DNA from: Akkermansia muciniphila
GTDB lineage: Bacteria > Verrucomicrobiota > Verrucomicrobiia > Limisphaerales > BJHT01
Direction of reading: 5' to 3'
Assembly (NCBI GenBank): GCA_945861535.1
Contig: CAMAUZ010000081.1
Span: forward strand, 1-34,890
DNA length: 34,890 nt
A model generated the notes under the pieces. The model saw only the letters and a list, made by a program, of their open reading frames with translations, was not told the origin of the DNA and did not search any database. This document shows positions 32,215 through 34,890 of the stretch, one piece after another (positions within the stretch are counted from its first letter, which is position 1; each line of letters begins with the position of its first letter). The position numbers and the translations under genes were made by a program.

Positions 32215-33465
32215 ATGAAAACCAAATCGACTCTAGTCTTCGGTGTCCTGATGGCAGTCCTCTTTGGGATCGGCAGCGTCCTGGCGCAATCCCAATTCGG
32301 TCAACACCTCCTCCGCGCCCAACGCCCGCGGCCCGGTGCAGGCATTCTCCCGCCGCCGACGACGACGCGACCGGACTTCGGCAGTCCGCTTCCCGGCCTG
32401 ACTCCCGGCCAGCTCGCGGCCTTCGCGGCGGGCGTCGAGGAATTTACCAATGAAGAAACCGTCGCCAGCGGCCTCGGCCCGATCTTCAACCATGTCTCGT
32501 GCGTCGCGTGCCATTCCGGCCCCGCGGTCGGCGGGAGCAGCGACATCGTCGTCACGCGCTTCGGCCGCACGGTCAACGGCGTGTTCGATCCGCTCACGGA
32601 GAAAGGCGGCTCGCTGCTGCAACAATTCTCCATCGACCCGGCCGTGCGCGAAGTCGTGCCGCCCGAGGCCAACACCATCGCCCGGCGCCGCACCACGCCG
32701 CTGTTCGGTCTCGGTCTGATGGAGGCGATTCCCGACGACGCCATCCGTCAGGGGGCGCTGCGGCAGAAGCCCGACGGCGTCGCCGGTCGCATCTCGGAAG
32801 TGACCGACATCACCACCGGCCAGGTGCGCGTCGGGCGCTTCGGCTGGAAGCTTCAGCAGGCCACGCTGCTCGCCTTCGCAGCGGACGCGTACTTGAACGA
32901 GATGGGCATCACCAGCCGCTTCTTCCCGAAGGAAAACGCGCCCAACGGCAGCGCCGTATTGGCCACCCTGTTCGACACCACGCTGGACCCCGAGGATGAA
33001 GTCAATCCCGCCACCGGCCGCGGGGACGTCGACGCGTTGGCGGATTTCATGCGTCTCCTCGGCGCGCCGCCGCGCCTGCCGCTTTCGCCCTCGGCGCGCG
33101 CGGGTGAGCCGCTCTTCGCGCAGATTGGCTGCGCGGTCTGCCACACGCCGCTCATGCAGACCGGTCCCAACCGCATCGCCGCACTCGACCGCAAACCCGT
33201 GTGGCTCTTCTCCGACCTGCTCCTGCACGACATGGGCACGCTCGGCGACGGCATCGCCCAAGGCGCGGCCAAGCCCCGCGAAATGCGCACCGCCCCGCTC
33301 TGGGGCCTGCGCGCCAGCCCGCCCTATCTGCACGACGGCCGCGCCCCGACCGTCCACGACGCCATCGCCGCGCATGAAGGCGAAGGCCGCGTCTCGCGCG
33401 ACCGCTACCTGCGGCTGACCATGGCGCAACGGCGGCAGTTGCTGGATTATCTCGCGGCGAACTGA
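32215..33465 (+). CDS. Di-heme c-type cytochrome, DUF1111/thiol oxidoreductase-like
   Basis: The 416-residue exported protein has a signal peptide (VFGVLMAVLFGIGSVLAQ). Two c-type haem sites are present: CVACH at 96-100 and CAVCH at 306-310. The segment VGRFGWKLQQATLLAFAADA at about 206-225 and the end region RTAPLWGLRASPPYLHDGRA are landmarks of the DUF1111 (DHOR) family, which is related to the cytochrome c peroxidase/MauG fold. The reaction of most members is unknown; periplasmic electron transfer is the safe statement. Haem attachment would need a cytochrome c maturation system, not in the window. The gene has its own predicted promoter and a strong terminator. Confidence 0.93.
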   Translation: MKTKSTLVFGVLMAVLFGIGSVLAQSQFGQHLLRAQRPRPGAGILPPPTTTRPDFGSPLPGLTPGQLAAFAAGVEEFTNEETVASGLGPIFNHVSCVACHSGPAVGGSSDIVVTRFGRTVNGVFDPLTEKGGSLLQQFSIDPAVREVVPPEANTIARRRTTPLFGLGLMEAIPDDAIRQGALRQKPDGVAGRISEVTDITTGQVRVGRFGWKLQQATLLAFAADAYLNEMGITSRFFPKENAPNGSAVLATLFDTTLDPEDEVNPATGRGDVDALADFMRLLGAPPRLPLSPSARAGEPLFAQIGCAVCHTPLMQTGPNRIAALDRKPVWLFSDLLLHDMGTLGDGIAQGAAKPREMRTAPLWGLRASPPYLHDGRAPTVHDAIAAHEGEGRVSRDRYLRLTMAQRRQLLDYLAAN

Positions 33466-33506
33466 GCGGGAGAAAACGCTGCTCGGAGAAAAAAACGAGA
33501 CCTCGC

Positions 33507-33539
33507 AACTCCGCCGGTGCGGGCACCGGCGGAGTTTTT
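33507..33539 (+). terminator. Intrinsic terminator of the di-heme oxidase-like gene
   Basis: A perfect 14-bp stem (33507-33520 aactccgccggtgc with 33523-33536) has a 2-nt loop and runs into TTTTTCTT. It starts 42 nt after the stop codon at 33465. This is the best canonical terminator in the window. Confidence 0.9.
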
Positions 33540-33573
33540 CTTGAACTCGAACCGTCACGCGGGCACGCGCTCG

Positions 33574-33880
33574 TACTGCGGGCGTCCTCGCTTGCGAGTT
33601 CGGACGGCGTCTCGCCTCGCGGACCATTTTTTCCGCGAGGGCGCGGAAAACTATATCCGGGGCGGGTGTACTCCCCGGCTGGGGAGCGCACGCCGCTGGC
33701 GTGCGGTTTTCGGCGGCCCGCCGAAAACTCGTGCCACCCTCTTTTTCCGACGGCGGCGAGGTCAGGCTGGGGAACGAGGGTTTGGGCGGGCCGCCCAAAC
33801 CGGCACGCGGGCCGCGTGCGCTCCCCGGGTTTTCCGCGAGGGCGCGAAAAACGGCACCCGGAGCGGGTGCGCTCCTCATC
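33574..33880. repeat. Cluster of small palindromes and direct repeats
   Basis: A family-6 half (33574-33620) is followed by two direct copies of an ttccgcgagggcgcg block (33631-33675 and 33832-33875). Perfect small hairpins lie at 33706-33728 (gttttcggcgg with ccgccgaaaac) and 33780-33800 (gtttgggcgg with ccgcccaaac). No gene is seen in the 420-nt gap. Since the M20 gene converges from the right, this region is 3' to genes on both strands. Confidence 0.65.
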
Positions 33881-33885
33881 CGGAT

Positions 33886-34890
33886 TCAGCGCGCCGCGGC
33901 GACGTCGGTGACGGCGAGCCAGACGAACTCGAGGAAGCGTCCAAGGCTGCGGATGGACAGGCGCTCGTCGTTCCCGTGCATCCCGCTGAGTTCCTTCTCG
34001 CCGTAAATGTTGCCGATGCCGTACGCCTGCACGCCGCGGGCGCGGAGCTGGGCCGAATCGGTCGCGCCCACCACCATCATGGGCACCGTGATGGCGCCGG
34101 GGAACAGCCGCTGCTGCGCCCGCTCCAGCGCGCCAAACATCACGGTGTCATGCCGCGTCGGCGTGGCGGTGGGGCGTCCGCCTTCGGATGCGATCACGTC
34201 GATGAGCGGGTCGTTGATGAGCTTCCGCAATTCGCCGGCGAGCCGGGGAATGTCCTCATCGGGCAGCGCGCGGACATCCACTTGGGCGAGCGCGTCGCCG
34301 GGGATGACGTTGATGCGGAAGCCGCCCTTGATGATCGTCGGCACCAGCGTCGTGCGCGTCATCGCGTAAAAGGTGCCGTTGAGCCGCCGCAGTTTTTCCT
34401 GCGCTTCCACGGTGTCGAGATGGGTTAGAAGTTCGGCGTCGGCGGGCGGGCTGATCTTGGCCATGCGCTGAAAGAACTCGCGCGTGGTGTCGTTGAGCCG
34501 CATGGGGGCCTGCCATTCACCGATCTTCGCAATGGCGGCGGCGAGGTGGACGATGGGATTGTCGAAACGCGGACGCGACCCGTGGCCGCTGGTGCCCTTG
34601 GCGGAAATGAGGAAGGGCCGCGGCACCTTCTCGGTGGTCGAGACGGCGACGTAGTTCACCTTGCCGTCGGCTTCGTTGATGCGCCCGCCCTCGTTGAGCG
34701 CAAATTCGCAGGCGATTTTCTCCCAATGTTTCGCGACGAGAAAATCGATCCCGACGTGCGTGGTCCCTTCCTCGCCGGCTTCCGCCAAGAAAATCACGTC
34801 ACGGTCCAGCGGCACCTTGAGCCGGTGCAACTGGAGGAAAATCTGGAGGAACGCGCTGGCCATGCCTTTGTCGTCGAGCGCGCCGCGACC
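33886..34890 (-). CDS. M20-family metallopeptidase, 5' end outside window
   Basis: The gene runs off the right edge; 334 residues of the C-terminal part are present. The first visible residues, GRGALDDKG, are the metal-bridging Asp motif of M20/M28-type peptidases. They are followed by AEAGEE (about 36-41) with the catalytic Glu, and NEGG. A dimerisation/lid domain contains GTSGHGSRPRFDNPIVHL, and the closing metal His lies in GMHGNDERL near the C-terminus. The family comprises di-zinc carboxypeptidases and aminoacylases; the exact substrate is not known. Whether it carries a signal peptide cannot be seen. Confidence 0.92.
   Translation of the reverse strand, partial: GRGALDDKGMASAFLQIFLQLHRLKVPLDRDVIFLAEAGEEGTTHVGIDFLVAKHWEKIACEFALNEGGRINEADGKVNYVAVSTTEKVPRPFLISAKGTSGHGSRPRFDNPIVHLAAAIAKIGEWQAPMRLNDTTREFFQRMAKISPPADAELLTHLDTVEAQEKLRRLNGTFYAMTRTTLVPTIIKGGFRINVIPGDALAQVDVRALPDEDIPRLAGELRKLINDPLIDVIASEGGRPTATPTRHDTVMFGALERAQQRLFPGAITVPMMVVGATDSAQLRARGVQAYGIGNIYGEKELSGMHGNDERLSIRSLGRFLEFVWLAVTDVAAAR

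Overview
The window looks like a chromosomal segment of a GC-rich Verrucomicrobiota bacterium, most likely of the Pedosphaera/Limisphaerales type. This placement is inferred from gene content, since no rRNA or other phylogenetic marker is present. The pointers are a secreted, Tat- and Sec-exported hydrolase repertoire (DUF1501, sulfatase, SGNH hydrolase, DUF1080, PQQ-type beta-propellers), a giant modular surface protein ending in the RRFYRLK-type tail common in that phylum, weak or absent Shine-Dalgarno sequences, and intergenic spaces packed with palindromic repeats. I see 19 protein genes, no tRNA or rRNA, no CRISPR array, no transposase and no integrase.

Layout. Positions 1-561 are a repeat-rich spacer ending in a terminator. 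A minus-strand SdrB-domain surface protein (562-2037) follows, then a spacer filled by three different palindromic elements (2202-2878), then a minus-strand pair made of an esterase (2880-3848) and a DUF1501 protein (3949-5331). Plus-strand secreted proteins come next: SGNH hydrolase (5911-7275), PQQ propeller (7378-8685), DUF1080 protein (9181-10815) and a glycosidase-like propeller protein (11810-14035). A roughly 1 kb spacer built as nested inverted repeats lies between the last two. From 21675 down to 14605 everything is on the minus strand: msrP, nnr, an unknown membrane protein coupled to a short adenylate kinase, fmt and a sulfatase. This block mixes housekeeping and secreted functions. 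The giant gene (22266-28613) encodes 2115 residues of FG-GAP, IPT/TIG, BNR-like, Ig-like and cadherin-like modules. A second PQQ propeller (28821-30170), the minus-strand pair ruvA and a DUF374 acyltransferase (31732-30429), a di-heme oxidase-like protein (32215-33465) and a partial M20 peptidase (33886-34890) finish the window.

How genes fit together. Most accessory genes encode exported enzymes or surface proteins suited to polysaccharide and sulfated-glycan use in the periplasm or outside the cell. The housekeeping core covers initiator-tRNA formylation, nucleotide kinase, NAD(P)HX repair, periplasmic methionine sulfoxide repair and Holliday-junction handling.

The most unusual content is noncoding. 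At least eight kinds of small palindromic or terminal-inverted-repeat elements recur, with no transposase in view. They occur singly, back to back, and in one case as a nested A-B-B'-A' composite. Two related kinds of palindrome also sit in frame inside coding sequences, most clearly three copies of one 26-bp palindrome in the DUF1080 gene. These elements are the best candidate here for an undescribed mobile or structural repeat system.
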